From a bacterium UBP11_UBA4055 (lineage in GTDB: Bacteria; UBA4055): a DNA stretch of 52,337 nucleotides. Where the stretch lies: the NCBI GenBank assembly GCA_002382735.1, contig DFZN01000036.1, positions 3,755 to 56,091 of the forward strand, given 5' to 3'. Position 1 is the first letter of the stretch. Every line of letters begins with the position of its first letter. The notes under the pieces are model-generated. The model did not search any database and was not told the DNA's origin. It worked only from the letters and a program-made list of their open reading frames with translations. Positions 16,983 to 24,726 of this stretch are shown one piece after another. A program made the position numbers and the translations under genes.

Positions 16983-18158
16983 TCAGGAAAAAAGCTTCGG
17001 TAGCTCAAGTATGAGTTTCGGATGTTTTATGAGAACTGACTTGAAGATATTGATGAGAGTTCTTTTTTGAAAGGACTGCCCGTTGAGCTTGTCAGTTATA
17101 GAATTCAGAGTTTCGTCTTCAATATTTTCAATGATCCTTTTGATCAGGTAGAATTTATGGTTCGCTTTTCCCTGTTTTTTGTTCCATTTCCTGTCGTATT
17201 CCGATAATCTTTCAGCACTTACATTATCGATATTTATTGCAGAAACCGCCACTTCGGCCGCGATCCTTCCCGCTTTCATAGCGTTGATTATGCCTCCGCC
17301 GGTCACGGCATTTGTCTGATGAGCCGCGTCCCCGACGAGCATAATACCGTTCCCTGATATATTTTCCAGCGTCTCGCTGCAGACAACGCCTCCGCAGGTT
17401 GTTCCTATCACCGATGCTGCCGGATAATATCTGCTCATAAAATCATTTAGATATTTTCCCGCTTTTTTCTCTTTTGAGGCCGGCCCGTTAACGCCTACTC
17501 CGATATTGGCGGTGCCGTCATCTTTCGGGAAGACCCAGAGATACCCGGTAGGCGCCGTATCTTTTCCGAAATAGAAATCCATCCTGTCTTTTGCATAACC
17601 CTTACCGGAAATGTTGTACTGTACGCAACTTTCCATATCGGAAAAAGAGGGAGCGGTTTTTATTCCCGCCCACCGGCCCACCCGGGATTCGATCCCGTCG
17701 GCACCGATGACGATCTTTGACTTTATTTTATATCTTTTGCCCCTGAGTTCTACTTCCGCTCCCTCAACATACCCGCTATCCGTTAACAGGCCGGTGACAT
17801 TTGCTCCGGTCATGACCGTCGCTCCGGCAGATGCGGCCATGATGCCGAGTCCGGCATCAAATATTTTTCTGTCCAGAACAGCCGCTTCGCTCTCGTGGTT
17901 CAGGTCCAGTGTCTTGCCGTTCGGGGCTATGAATCTTATTTTGAATTTCCTGACATACTTAGTCACTATCGGATGATCCGGATTGAAAAATTCAAGCAGT
18001 CCGGCTTTGCCGACCGCTTCGCCGCATCTGACCGGAACACCAATTTCGCGGTGCCGCTCCAGTAAAAGAACTGAAAGTCCTTTTTCGGCGCACTCTTTCG
18101 CTGCGACGCATCCGCCCGGACCGCCGCCTACTACGATAACATCGTACTTATCTTTCAT
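16983..18158 (-). CDS. Geranylgeranyl reductase family FAD-dependent oxidoreductase
   Basis: The family saturates isoprenoid chains, for example in archaeal ether lipids, chlorophyll side chains or quinones. A Rossmann FAD site opens the protein (DVIVVGGGPGGCVAA). Then come PVRCGEAVG, similar to the conserved cysteine loop of archaeal reductases, GADGIESRVGRWAG, the family fingerprint GYLWVFPKDDGTANIGVGV, and the second FAD motif GDAAHQTNAVTGGGI. The length of about 391 residues is normal. The ATG at 18158 overlaps the upstream gene by 11 bases; an alternative ATG lies at 18176. It is the last gene of a three-gene minus-strand operon. The substrate here is unknown: menaquinone side chain, an isoprenoid lipid or another polyprenyl compound. 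Confidence 0.8.
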   Translation of the reverse strand: MKDKYDVIVVGGGPGGCVAAKECAEKGLSVLLLERHREIGVPVRCGEAVGKAGLLEFFNPDHPIVTKYVRKFKIRFIAPNGKTLDLNHESEAAVLDRKIFDAGLGIMAASAGATVMTGANVTGLLTDSGYVEGAEVELRGKRYKIKSKIVIGADGIESRVGRWAGIKTAPSFSDMESCVQYNISGKGYAKDRMDFYFGKDTAPTGYLWVFPKDDGTANIGVGVNGPASKEKKAGKYLNDFMSRYYPAASVIGTTCGGVVCSETLENISGNGIMLVGDAAHQTNAVTGGGIINAMKAGRIAAEVAVSAINIDNVSAERLSEYDRKWNKKQGKANHKFYLIKRIIENIEDETLNSITDKLNGQSFQKRTLINIFKSVLIKHPKLILELPKLFS

Positions 18159-18567
18159 TTTTCTGCTTTTCCGCATCTGGTCTTTTCTTTTTGGGAATAG
18201 AAGAGAGAACCATTTTCGTCATCCTGTTGTTGAGACTGTAGAATCTTTTTTCGACATCACCCGAAAATTCAGGATTTACCTTCGGTTTGTTAGCGGCATC
18301 GAACAATATTTTATTATTTTCATCCCTTTCATATCTCTGCATCTCGAATTTTTCCGCCCATGCGAATATTTCTTTGTTATAATCCGTGATCATGTCTGTA
18401 TATTCCTGAGATCCGTACGGGACAGAACCGAAACGGGGTTCGTATTTGTCAATTATAGACTGCAAATCATCCAGCCTAGAACTCAGTGTATCAGATTTAA
18501 GAAGTAATGCCAGTGAAACAGAGACAGCTATTATAATGAGGACTGCTATAACACATAGTTTTTTCAT
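18148..18567 (-). CDS. Hypothetical membrane-anchored protein
   Basis: The family was not recognised. The 139-residue protein has one N-terminal membrane helix or uncleaved signal (about residues 4-23, CVIAVLIIIAVSVSLALLL). The rest is polar and mostly helical, rich in charged residues, and ends in a lysine-rich tail (KKKRPDAEKQKNER). It probably faces the periplasm. AAGGGA at the end of the upstream lipoprotein gene serves as its ribosome binding site, with one base between the genes. Its end overlaps the flavoprotein start, so all three genes are translationally coupled. Confidence 0.6.
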   Translation of the reverse strand: MKKLCVIAVLIIIAVSVSLALLLKSDTLSSRLDDLQSIIDKYEPRFGSVPYGSQEYTDMITDYNKEIFAWAEKFEMQRYERDENNKILFDAANKPKVNPEFSGDVEKRFYSLNNRMTKMVLSSIPKKKRPDAEKQKNER

Positions 18568-18568
18568 T

Positions 18569-19411
18569 TTATCCCTTAAATTCTTCTTTTTTCACTTCAT
18601 TTCCGTTCATAAAATACTTTTCATCAGTTATCTTACCTTCCTTATTCCAGTATCTGAAAACTCCGTGCTCGATGTCGTCTTTAAAATTCTCTTCGGATTT
18701 CTTTTCACCGCTTTCGTACCAGTTGTAAAAAGTTCCGTTCATTTTCCCTTCAGAATAAGTACCTTCGTACATCTTATTCCCGTTCAGATGCCAGCCGGTG
18801 GTCACGCCCTCAACTTTATCATCTACGAATCTGCCTTCCCCTTCAAGCTGGCCGTTCTCGTACCACATCCGTCTGTATCCGTTCTTTTTCCCGTCCTTCC
18901 AATCTTCCTCGAACCTTTTGTTCCCGCTTTCGAACCAGGACTCGTATTTACCGTCCCTGACGCCGTTCTTCACTTCTGATCTGAAATGAGGATTTCCGTT
19001 GTCATACCATGATTCCTGAACCCCGTCGAGTATGCCGTGTTTATAATTCTCCTTCAGTATCAGAGTTCCCTCTTTTGTCCATTCCAGCGACTGTCCGTGT
19101 TTATTGTTCTGAAGGAAATCAACTTCGAATTTCTTATTTCCGTTACCCCAGTAGTAAGTGGTCTTTCCGTGAAGTATTCCGGCCTTATATGTTTTTTCCC
19201 ATGCCAGTTCTCCTTTAAATGCGAATTTCTGTCCGATTCCGGTGAAGGGAACCGGGCTGGCCGCCTCATACATTATACCGCTTTTATCTTTTAGAAGATC
19301 GATATTGATCTTTTTCATATCCTGGTCGGGATCTTTCTTAGAGCATGCGAATACCAGCAGTAAAAATATTGTAAGACACAATGGTCTGAGAATCTTCAAT
19401 TTGTTGCCCAT
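18569..19411 (-). CDS. Lipoprotein with MORN-type (YwqK-like) repeats
   Basis: A 280-residue lipoprotein: the signal sequence ends in a lipobox-like LVFAC with Cys at about residue 23. The mature part is almost entirely MORN_2-type repeats of about 22 residues, each with a core such as WYDNGNPHFRSEVKNG, WFESGNKRFEEDWKDG, WYENGQLEGEG or WYESGEKKSEENF. Such repeats form a beta-meander and are common in Bacteroidetes lipoproteins of unknown function; databases often label them YwqK family antitoxin, a name that is not functional evidence here. It is the first gene of an operon with a membrane-anchored protein and a geranylgeranyl-reductase-like enzyme, and has its own promoter. Confidence 0.8.
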   Translation of the reverse strand: MGNKLKILRPLCLTIFLLLVFACSKKDPDQDMKKINIDLLKDKSGIMYEAASPVPFTGIGQKFAFKGELAWEKTYKAGILHGKTTYYWGNGNKKFEVDFLQNNKHGQSLEWTKEGTLILKENYKHGILDGVQESWYDNGNPHFRSEVKNGVRDGKYESWFESGNKRFEEDWKDGKKNGYRRMWYENGQLEGEGRFVDDKVEGVTTGWHLNGNKMYEGTYSEGKMNGTFYNWYESGEKKSEENFKDDIEHGVFRYWNKEGKITDEKYFMNGNEVKKEEFKG

Positions 19412-19439
19412 AAAAACTCCAGTTTAATTTCCGCAACCT

Positions 19440-19468
19440 AATATAATGAAATTATACCGACAAATCAA
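19440..19468 (-). promoter_or_regulatory. Promoter of the MORN lipoprotein operon
   Basis: TTGATT (19463-19468), a 17-base spacer and TATATT (19440-19445) on the minus strand. A second possible -10, TATAAT, lies inside the spacer. Confidence 0.55.
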
Positions 19469-19473
19469 ATGCA

Positions 19474-19506
19474 ATAAAAAAAGACCGTCAGATGACGGCC
19501 TTTTTC
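19474..19506 (-). terminator. Rho-independent terminator of hsp20
   Basis: GGCCGTC and GACGGTC pair around ATCT on the minus strand, followed by seven T. It separates hsp20 from the promoter of the lipoprotein operon. Confidence 0.85.
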
Positions 19507-19523
19507 CTGTATGGACAGCTTAT

Positions 19524-19949
19524 TTATTCTTTTTCGACCTTGATCTCGATTTTTTTCCTTTCTTCTTCTTTCTTCGGCACCGTAACCTGCAGAACTCCCT
19601 TTTTGTAAACGGCCTTGATATTCTCATCGTCTATCTGGTCAGTGGGAAGCGGGATGTACCTTTCGAATGAGCCTTTGATGATCTCTTTTCTGTAGAAATC
19701 CTGTTCATTGATTTCATTTTCCTCTTGCCTTTTACCCGTTACTCTAAGGTAGTTCCCCTCGATAGTGATCTCCACATCCTTAGGGTCAATCCCGGGAACA
19801 TCGATATCCGCCATTATGTTGTTCTCTTTCATATAGACATCCGCATGGCATGACGGGCACTTTATCGTGTTTACATTGTAGTCCTGGCCGAAGAAGTTGT
19901 TCATGAGTTTGTCCAGGCTGTCCAGTTCTTTCCATCTTATCAGGTTCAT
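19524..19949 (-). CDS. Small heat shock protein, Hsp20/alpha-crystallin family
   Basis: An ATP-independent holdase that binds unfolding proteins in the cytoplasm. The alpha-crystallin domain spans about residues 35-130: DIDVPGIDPKDVEITIEGNYL, then LRVTGKR, FYRKEIIKGSFERYIPLP and a final KKGVLQVTVPK that includes the conserved G-x-L motif. A short C-terminal tail has an IEIKV motif of the I-x-I type. Unusually, the strand that opens the domain contains CPSCH (about residues 31-35), a CxxC pair not typical of the family. AAAGGAGGG precedes the ATG. A near-perfect sigma-54 site lies about 55 bases upstream, and a strong terminator follows. Confidence 0.93.
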   Translation of the reverse strand: MNLIRWKELDSLDKLMNNFFGQDYNVNTIKCPSCHADVYMKENNIMADIDVPGIDPKDVEITIEGNYLRVTGKRQEENEINEQDFYRKEIIKGSFERYIPLPTDQIDDENIKAVYKKGVLQVTVPKKEEERKKIEIKVEKE

Positions 19950-20002
19950 GGTACCCTCCTTTTTGTTGATTTTAACGGTTTATTATATCCGACCGTATAA
20001 AA

Positions 20003-20019
20003 TGCAACAGCCGTGCCAA
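20003..20019 (-). promoter_or_regulatory. Sigma-54 (RpoN) promoter of hsp20
   Basis: The minus strand reads TTGGCACGGCTGTTGCA, with the invariant GG and GC separated by exactly 10 bases and every consensus position of TGGCACG-N4-TTGC matched. The predicted transcription start is about 12 bases downstream, near 19992, ahead of the ribosome binding site. An alternative sigma-70 -10, TATAAT at 19982-19987, has no well-spaced -35. Confidence 0.75.
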
Positions 20020-20081
20020 TTATTTCAGGCTTGAACGGACTGTTTGCAAAAAATATTTTGTGACAGAGATGTCAGATATTG

Positions 20082-22238
20082 TCAGTCTTTAATACCTGCG
20101 GTTTTGAGTACCCAGGCGAACTTCATTGCGACTTCTTTATAGTAATCATAACGGCCGGAAGATCCTCCGTGACCTGCCGTATTCATATTAATAATGACTG
20201 TGTTTTTGTCAGTTTTGCGTTCTCTTAATCTGCTGACCCATTTTAAAGGCTCCCAGTAGCTGACCCTCGTATCATTAAGGCCGGCGAGAACCAGTATTTC
20301 AGGATAATTCTGGGCTTTTATGTTCTGATACGGGCAGTAGGACAGCATATAGTCGAAATAGCCCTTCTCGTTAGGGTCTCCCCATTCGTCATACTCGGAA
20401 ACTGTGGCCGACAGAGTGGGATCGAGCATGGTGTTTATGACATCGAGAAAAGGAACATCGAGAACCGCGCCTCTGAACAATTCGGGTCTTTCGTTGAGTA
20501 CCGCGCCGATCAGCATTCCGCCCGCACTTCCTCCTGTAATGATAAGTTTTTCTCCTGAACAGTATTTCTTCTCGATAAGGTACTCGGCGCATGAAATAAA
20601 ATCGGTAAAAGAGTTCTTCTTGTTGAGAAGCATTCCGCCTTCATGCCATTTTTTACCTTTCTCAAGCCCGCCCCTTACATGCGCGGTACCTACGACAAAA
20701 CCTCTGTCGAGAAGGCTGATCCTTGAAACCGAGAAAGACGGGTCGCTGGGGTCTCCGTACGCGCCGTACGCTTCAAGAAGCATCGGGTTCCCGCCGTCGT
20801 GAGAAAATTTATCCCTCCGGTAAACCAGCGATACCGGTACTTTTTCCCCGTCCCCGGCAGATGCATAAATAAGCTCGGAATGATATTTTGTGAGGTCGAA
20901 ACCTCCAAGTACCTTCTGCTGCTTGAGGAACTTTTTTTCACCTGTTCTCATGTTGTATTCAACAATAGAGTATGGCGTGGTCATTGATTCATAAATATAT
21001 CTTACTTTATCGGTATCGAACATGGGATTCGATTCAAGGTAAACATTGTAACATTCATCGTTGAACTTTATTTCTTTTCCCTGTAAAGACTCGTATTCAA
21101 GCGTTCTCAGCATTCTTTTACCGGCGCTTAATTCAGAAACAACGATGTGGTCTTTAAAAAGCTCGATGTCGTCAATGTAGGTCTCAGTTCTGTGCGGAAT
21201 GTATGTTTCCCATTTGATCTTGTAAGGGTAGCTTTCAAGAACTTTCATTACCTTGAAATTGAAGGCTTTGTCCGCGTTGGTCAGAATATAGAACGAATCC
21301 CCCCTGTGATCAGGATAATACTCGATCCCTTTTTTTCTTGGTTCCATCAGGTCAAAAAAACCCATTGGATCGTCGCTTTTCAGGTAGTGGAATTCGGATG
21401 TGTTCTTGCTCGCGGTCCCGATAAGCAGATATTTTCTGCTTTTTGTTTTATCGATCCAGACATAGAATGCCTCGTCGTTCTCCTGATACATGATCCTGTC
21501 CGAAGTGACTTTGGTTCCAAGAACATGCCTGATAGCCTTATCGGACCTGTTGCTTTCATTCACGGTAGTATAGAAAAAAGTGTTGTCCTTTTCCGCCCAT
21601 TCAAGATCATCAACATTGTCGAAAGTTTCGGCAAAATGGGTATCCAGCGACAGGTATTTGATGAAAAGCCTGTACCTTTCACTTCCCTCGTCATCTATGG
21701 AATAAGCAAGGTATTTGTGGTCGGGGCTTACCTTATACACTCCAAGCTCAAGATACTGTTTCCCCTTTGCGAGCCGGTTCAGATCGAGCAGTATCTCTTC
21801 TTCCGCGTCGAGGCTCTTGAATTTTCTGCAGTAAACAGGGTACTGTTCTCCTTTCACATCTCTTGAATAGTAGAAATAATCGTCCTTCTGAACAGGCAGC
21901 GAGACATCCGATTCGTCGATCCTTGAAATTATCTCTTTATAAATTTTTCTCTCTAAGTCAATATTTCCGCTAAGAACCGCCTTTGTGTATTCGTTCTCTT
22001 TTCTTATATGTTCGCTTATACGAAGATCCTCCAGTGGCTCTTTGCTTTTCATCCACGCATACTCATCGGCAAGGTCATAACCGTGTATGCTTGTGACGGA
22101 GATCTCTTTTTCCGGTACGGGATAATTTTGTGAGTATTGCTCAAGCTTCATTTCTTCTTCCTTTACAAGATTTTTATCCCCGCATGAAATAATAAGCAGT
22201 ATCGACAGCGATAATTTAAAAATATGCCTTAATGCCAC
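20082..22238 (-). CDS. ptrB: Oligopeptidase B-like serine peptidase, predicted lipoprotein (S9A)
   Basis: This is a prolyl-oligopeptidase-fold peptidase; oligopeptidase B cuts short peptides after Arg or Lys. An N-terminal beta-propeller (about residues 70-440) is followed by an alpha/beta hydrolase domain with the triad in GGSAGG (Ser near 570), LNDTRV (Asp near 656) and AGHGGSSGR (His near 689). The YGAYGDP loop and RGG turn are typical. Unlike the usual cytoplasmic enzyme, it begins with a lipoprotein signal (LSILLIISCGDK), so I predict a lipid anchor in the envelope. The start is set by GGGGAGG five bases before GTG at 22236-22238; the longer frame from 22265 lies before that site. It may degrade peptides released by the secreted peptidase. 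Confidence 0.88.
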   Translation of the reverse strand: MALRHIFKLSLSILLIISCGDKNLVKEEEMKLEQYSQNYPVPEKEISVTSIHGYDLADEYAWMKSKEPLEDLRISEHIRKENEYTKAVLSGNIDLERKIYKEIISRIDESDVSLPVQKDDYFYYSRDVKGEQYPVYCRKFKSLDAEEEILLDLNRLAKGKQYLELGVYKVSPDHKYLAYSIDDEGSERYRLFIKYLSLDTHFAETFDNVDDLEWAEKDNTFFYTTVNESNRSDKAIRHVLGTKVTSDRIMYQENDEAFYVWIDKTKSRKYLLIGTASKNTSEFHYLKSDDPMGFFDLMEPRKKGIEYYPDHRGDSFYILTNADKAFNFKVMKVLESYPYKIKWETYIPHRTETYIDDIELFKDHIVVSELSAGKRMLRTLEYESLQGKEIKFNDECYNVYLESNPMFDTDKVRYIYESMTTPYSIVEYNMRTGEKKFLKQQKVLGGFDLTKYHSELIYASAGDGEKVPVSLVYRRDKFSHDGGNPMLLEAYGAYGDPSDPSFSVSRISLLDRGFVVGTAHVRGGLEKGKKWHEGGMLLNKKNSFTDFISCAEYLIEKKYCSGEKLIITGGSAGGMLIGAVLNERPELFRGAVLDVPFLDVINTMLDPTLSATVSEYDEWGDPNEKGYFDYMLSYCPYQNIKAQNYPEILVLAGLNDTRVSYWEPLKWVSRLRERKTDKNTVIINMNTAGHGGSSGRYDYYKEVAMKFAWVLKTAGIKD

Positions 22239-22272
22239 TGATACCTCCCCTAATTTCTTTCGCACCGGTGTA

Positions 22273-22301
22273 AAACTAACAAATTATTCCCGATTTATCA
22301 A
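22273..22301 (-). promoter_or_regulatory. Possible promoter of the oligopeptidase gene
   Basis: TTGATA (22296-22301), a 17-base spacer and TAGTTT (22273-22278) on the minus strand. The -10 is a weak match. Confidence 0.35.
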
Positions 22302-22339
22302 GTACGATAATTTATGTTTTTTGTTGATAAAAATATTAC

Positions 22340-22368
22340 TTGACTTGCTATATACTTAATTATAAATT
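22340..22368 (+). promoter_or_regulatory. Possible promoter of serC-serA
   Basis: TTGACT (22340-22345), a 17-base spacer and TAAATT (22363-22368). The overlapping TATAAA would give a 15-base spacer. Confidence 0.45.
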
Positions 22369-22424
22369 GAAGACCGGCAACATTGATAAAAAAAAGAATT
22401 CAAACTAAAAAAAGGAGAATTAAA

Positions 22425-23525
22425 ATGGCAAAAAGAGTTTACAACTTCGCGGCCGGTCCTGCTATTTTACCTGAAGAAGTCCTTCAGAAAGCCGCAGATG
22501 AAATGCTCAACTACGCCGATTCCGGAATGGGAGTAATGGAGTTGAGCCACCGTTCTGCTTTGTATCAGGAGATCATAGACAGCGCAGAAGCAGGATTCAG
22601 AAAACTCATAAACATTCCTGAAAACTACAAAGTTCTTTTCCTTCAGGGAGGCGCGTCGCTTCAGTTTGCTATGGTACCTATGAATCTTATGGTCAACAAG
22701 AAGGCCGACTATGTTAATACGGGAGCATGGTCGAAAAAAGCGATCGCCGAAGCTAAAAAATTCGGTGAGGTTAAAGTTGTCGGCGACTCTTCCGACAAGA
22801 CTTTCTCTTACATACCCAAACTCGACCCCGCTACTTTCACAAAAGATGCAGACTACTTCCATATCACTTCGAACAACACAATCTACGGAACGAAGCTGAT
22901 GGATCTTCCCGATACAGGTAATGTTCCAGTTGTCGCAGACATGTCTTCAAACATCCTTTCCGAGAACTTTGATGTCAAAAAATACGCCCTGATCTACGGC
23001 GGCGCTCAGAAAAACCTGGGACCCGCCGGAGTAACATTCGTAATAATCAGAGACGACATGATAGGCAAAGTCGAAGGCCTCCCGACAATGCTCGACTACA
23101 ATACCCATGTGAAAGAAGGATCGATGTTCAACACGCCTGCAACTTACGGGATCTATATCTTAAGGCTCGTTTTCGATCACATGATAAAAATGGGCGGGAT
23201 CGCATATTATGAAGAACTGAACAAAAAGAAAGCCAAGCTCATTTACGACGCTATCGACAATTCGACTATGTTCAAGGCTCATGTTCAGAACACAGACGAC
23301 AGATCTCTGATGAACATTCCTTTCTTCATCAACACCGAAAAATACTCCAACGCGGATGAGCTTAACAAGAAATTCTTAAAAGAAACCGAAGCTGCCGGAA
23401 TGACGAACCTGAAAGGACACAGAAGCGTTGGCGGAATGAGGGCGAGTGTTTACAATGCAATGCCTTTAAAAGGCTGCGAAGCACTGGCTGAACTGATCGC
23501 TAAATTCGATAAAGAAAACGCATAA
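22425..23525 (+). CDS. serC: Phosphoserine aminotransferase
   Basis: The enzyme converts 3-phosphohydroxypyruvate and glutamate to phosphoserine and 2-oxoglutarate, the second step of serine synthesis. It is a class V PLP aminotransferase: the N-terminus YNFAAGPAILPEEVLQKA is diagnostic, YGGAQKNLGPAG holds the PLP-binding lysine, and GHRSVGGMRASVYNA near the end binds the substrate phosphate. The 366 residues match the family. A frame opens earlier, at 22383, but AAAGGAG seven to eight bases before ATG 22425 sets the start. It is followed 12 bases later by serA, giving a compact serine operon. serB is not in the window. Confidence 0.95.
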   Translation: MAKRVYNFAAGPAILPEEVLQKAADEMLNYADSGMGVMELSHRSALYQEIIDSAEAGFRKLINIPENYKVLFLQGGASLQFAMVPMNLMVNKKADYVNTGAWSKKAIAEAKKFGEVKVVGDSSDKTFSYIPKLDPATFTKDADYFHITSNNTIYGTKLMDLPDTGNVPVVADMSSNILSENFDVKKYALIYGGAQKNLGPAGVTFVIIRDDMIGKVEGLPTMLDYNTHVKEGSMFNTPATYGIYILRLVFDHMIKMGGIAYYEELNKKKAKLIYDAIDNSTMFKAHVQNTDDRSLMNIPFFINTEKYSNADELNKKFLKETEAAGMTNLKGHRSVGGMRASVYNAMPLKGCEALAELIAKFDKENA

Positions 23526-23537
23526 ACGGAGGTTCTT

Positions 23538-24467
23538 ATGTCTAAAATAATTCTCGTAGCTACAGAAAAACCTTTTGCGAAAGAGGCTGTTGATCTGATG
23601 AAAGCCGTTGTTGACAAAAATGCGGGTTATGAAATGAGGCTTCTCGAAAAATATACCGAAACTTCACAGCTTCTCGATGCCGTTAAGGATGCACATGCCA
23701 TGATCATAAGAAGCGATAAAGCGACAAAAGAAGTGATCGAAGCCGGAAAAGAACTGAAAGTTATCGTCAGAGCGGGAGCCGGATACGACAATATCGACCT
23801 TGCAGCAGCTACTGAAAAAGGTGTTGTAGCGATGAACACTCCCGGTCAGAATTCTAATGCGGTTGCTGAGCTTGCCATAGGCATGATGATCTATATGGCG
23901 AGAGGCAAATTCAACGGCAAATCAGGCACAGAACTTAAGGGTAAAACTCTCGGAATTCACGCTTACGGCAATGTCGGAAAATATGTCGCTGCGATCGCTA
24001 AAGGTTTCGGAATGGATGTTTACGCTTTCGATCCTTTCGTTAAAGATGAAGATATTACCAAAGACAACATAAAGGTAGTTCACAGCGTGGAAGAGCTTTA
24101 TTCCAAATGCCAGTATGTATCACTTCACATTCCTGCGAACGAAAAGACAAAAAAATCCATTCACAAGGGACTTCTCGGTTCGATGCCTAAGGGAGCGATC
24201 CTTATTAACACCGCCAGAAAAGAAGTTGTCTGTGAAGACGGGCTGAAAATGGTGCTTGAGCAGAGACCGGATTTCAAATATCTGTCTGACATTGCTCCTG
24301 ACTGCGCCGCTGAACTTGAAGAAAAATACGCTGACAGAGTTTTCTTCACACCTAAGAAAATGGGTGCTCAGACCGAGGAAGCGAACATCAACGCGGGGAT
24401 CGCTGCCGTTGAGCAGATCATTGCATATTTTGAGAAAGGTGACAGGACATTCCAGGTCAACAAATAA
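23538..24467 (+). CDS. serA: D-3-phosphoglycerate dehydrogenase (short form)
   Basis: The NAD-dependent oxidation of 3-phosphoglycerate is the first step of serine synthesis. It is a D-2-hydroxyacid dehydrogenase fold: the substrate-domain motif VRAGAGYDNID, a Rossmann site with GNVGKYVA, then INTARKEVVCEDGL. The usual catalytic TPHxG is replaced by TPKKMGAQTEEAN; I recall this form from the short SerA enzymes of Bacteroidetes, so it need not mean loss of activity. At 309 residues it lacks the C-terminal ACT domain, so serine feedback through that domain is not expected. GGAGG precedes the ATG. It is co-transcribed with serC and followed by a strong terminator. Confidence 0.9.
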   Translation: MSKIILVATEKPFAKEAVDLMKAVVDKNAGYEMRLLEKYTETSQLLDAVKDAHAMIIRSDKATKEVIEAGKELKVIVRAGAGYDNIDLAAATEKGVVAMNTPGQNSNAVAELAIGMMIYMARGKFNGKSGTELKGKTLGIHAYGNVGKYVAAIAKGFGMDVYAFDPFVKDEDITKDNIKVVHSVEELYSKCQYVSLHIPANEKTKKSIHKGLLGSMPKGAILINTARKEVVCEDGLKMVLEQRPDFKYLSDIAPDCAAELEEKYADRVFFTPKKMGAQTEEANINAGIAAVEQIIAYFEKGDRTFQVNK

Positions 24468-24488
24468 TAATTAGTTGCGATATGCTTG

Positions 24489-24516
24489 AAAAAGGCGGTC
24501 GTCAGATCGCCTTTTT
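24489..24516 (+). terminator. Rho-independent terminator of serC-serA
   Basis: AAAAAGGCGGTC pairs with GATCGCCTTTTT, including one G-T pair, around GTCA. The stem ends in the T run. Confidence 0.85.
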
Positions 24517-24520
24517 AGTT

Positions 24521-24645
24521 GACCGCGCCGGATTTTTGAGGCATAAAACTCTTAACAATCTTTACCCGCAGGTAGAAATAATCTCCAAATTATTATTGAA
24601 TTAATGCTGCGCAGAGATTTATGCCGAGAAATTACCGGCGCGGTC
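24521..24645. repeat. 125-base imperfect palindrome upstream of mutL
   Basis: The ends are perfect 11-base inverted arms, GACCGCGCCGG (24521-24531) and CCGGCGCGGTC (24635-24645). Further in, GGCATAAA and TTTATGCC also pair, followed by CTCT with AGAG. A short AATAAT/ATTATT hairpin lies inside. The size and terminal repeats resemble miniature inverted-repeat elements, but no second copy and no clear target duplication are visible here. A structured RNA is the alternative. No coding sequence is seen in it. Confidence 0.5.
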
Positions 24646-24667
24646 TGAAGGTACAGATGAATTGAAA

Positions 24668-24681
24668 TTATCAATTGATAA
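24668..24681. promoter_or_regulatory. 14-base palindrome overlapping the mutL -35
   Basis: TTATCAATTGATAA is a perfect palindrome whose right half contains the TTGATA -35 of the mutL promoter. It could be an operator; in AT-rich DNA it could also be chance. Confidence 0.35.
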
Positions 24682-24703
24682 ATCGGCGAAATTTTGTTAT
24701 TTT
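24675..24703 (+). promoter_or_regulatory. Promoter of mutL-miaA
   Basis: TTGATA (24675-24680), a 17-base spacer and TATTTT (24698-24703), ending 23 bases before the mutL start. Confidence 0.55.
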
Positions 24704-24726
24704 CCGGTTTTATAAAAAGGAATAAA

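Noticed and set aside
18569..19411. Toxin-antitoxin role for the MORN-repeat lipoprotein
   Set aside because: The name YwqK-family antitoxin attached to such repeats is not supported by any toxin gene nearby.
19850..19865. c-type haem attachment (CxxCH) in Hsp20
   Set aside because: The protein has no export signal and is a clear cytoplasmic chaperone, so haem attachment is not expected.
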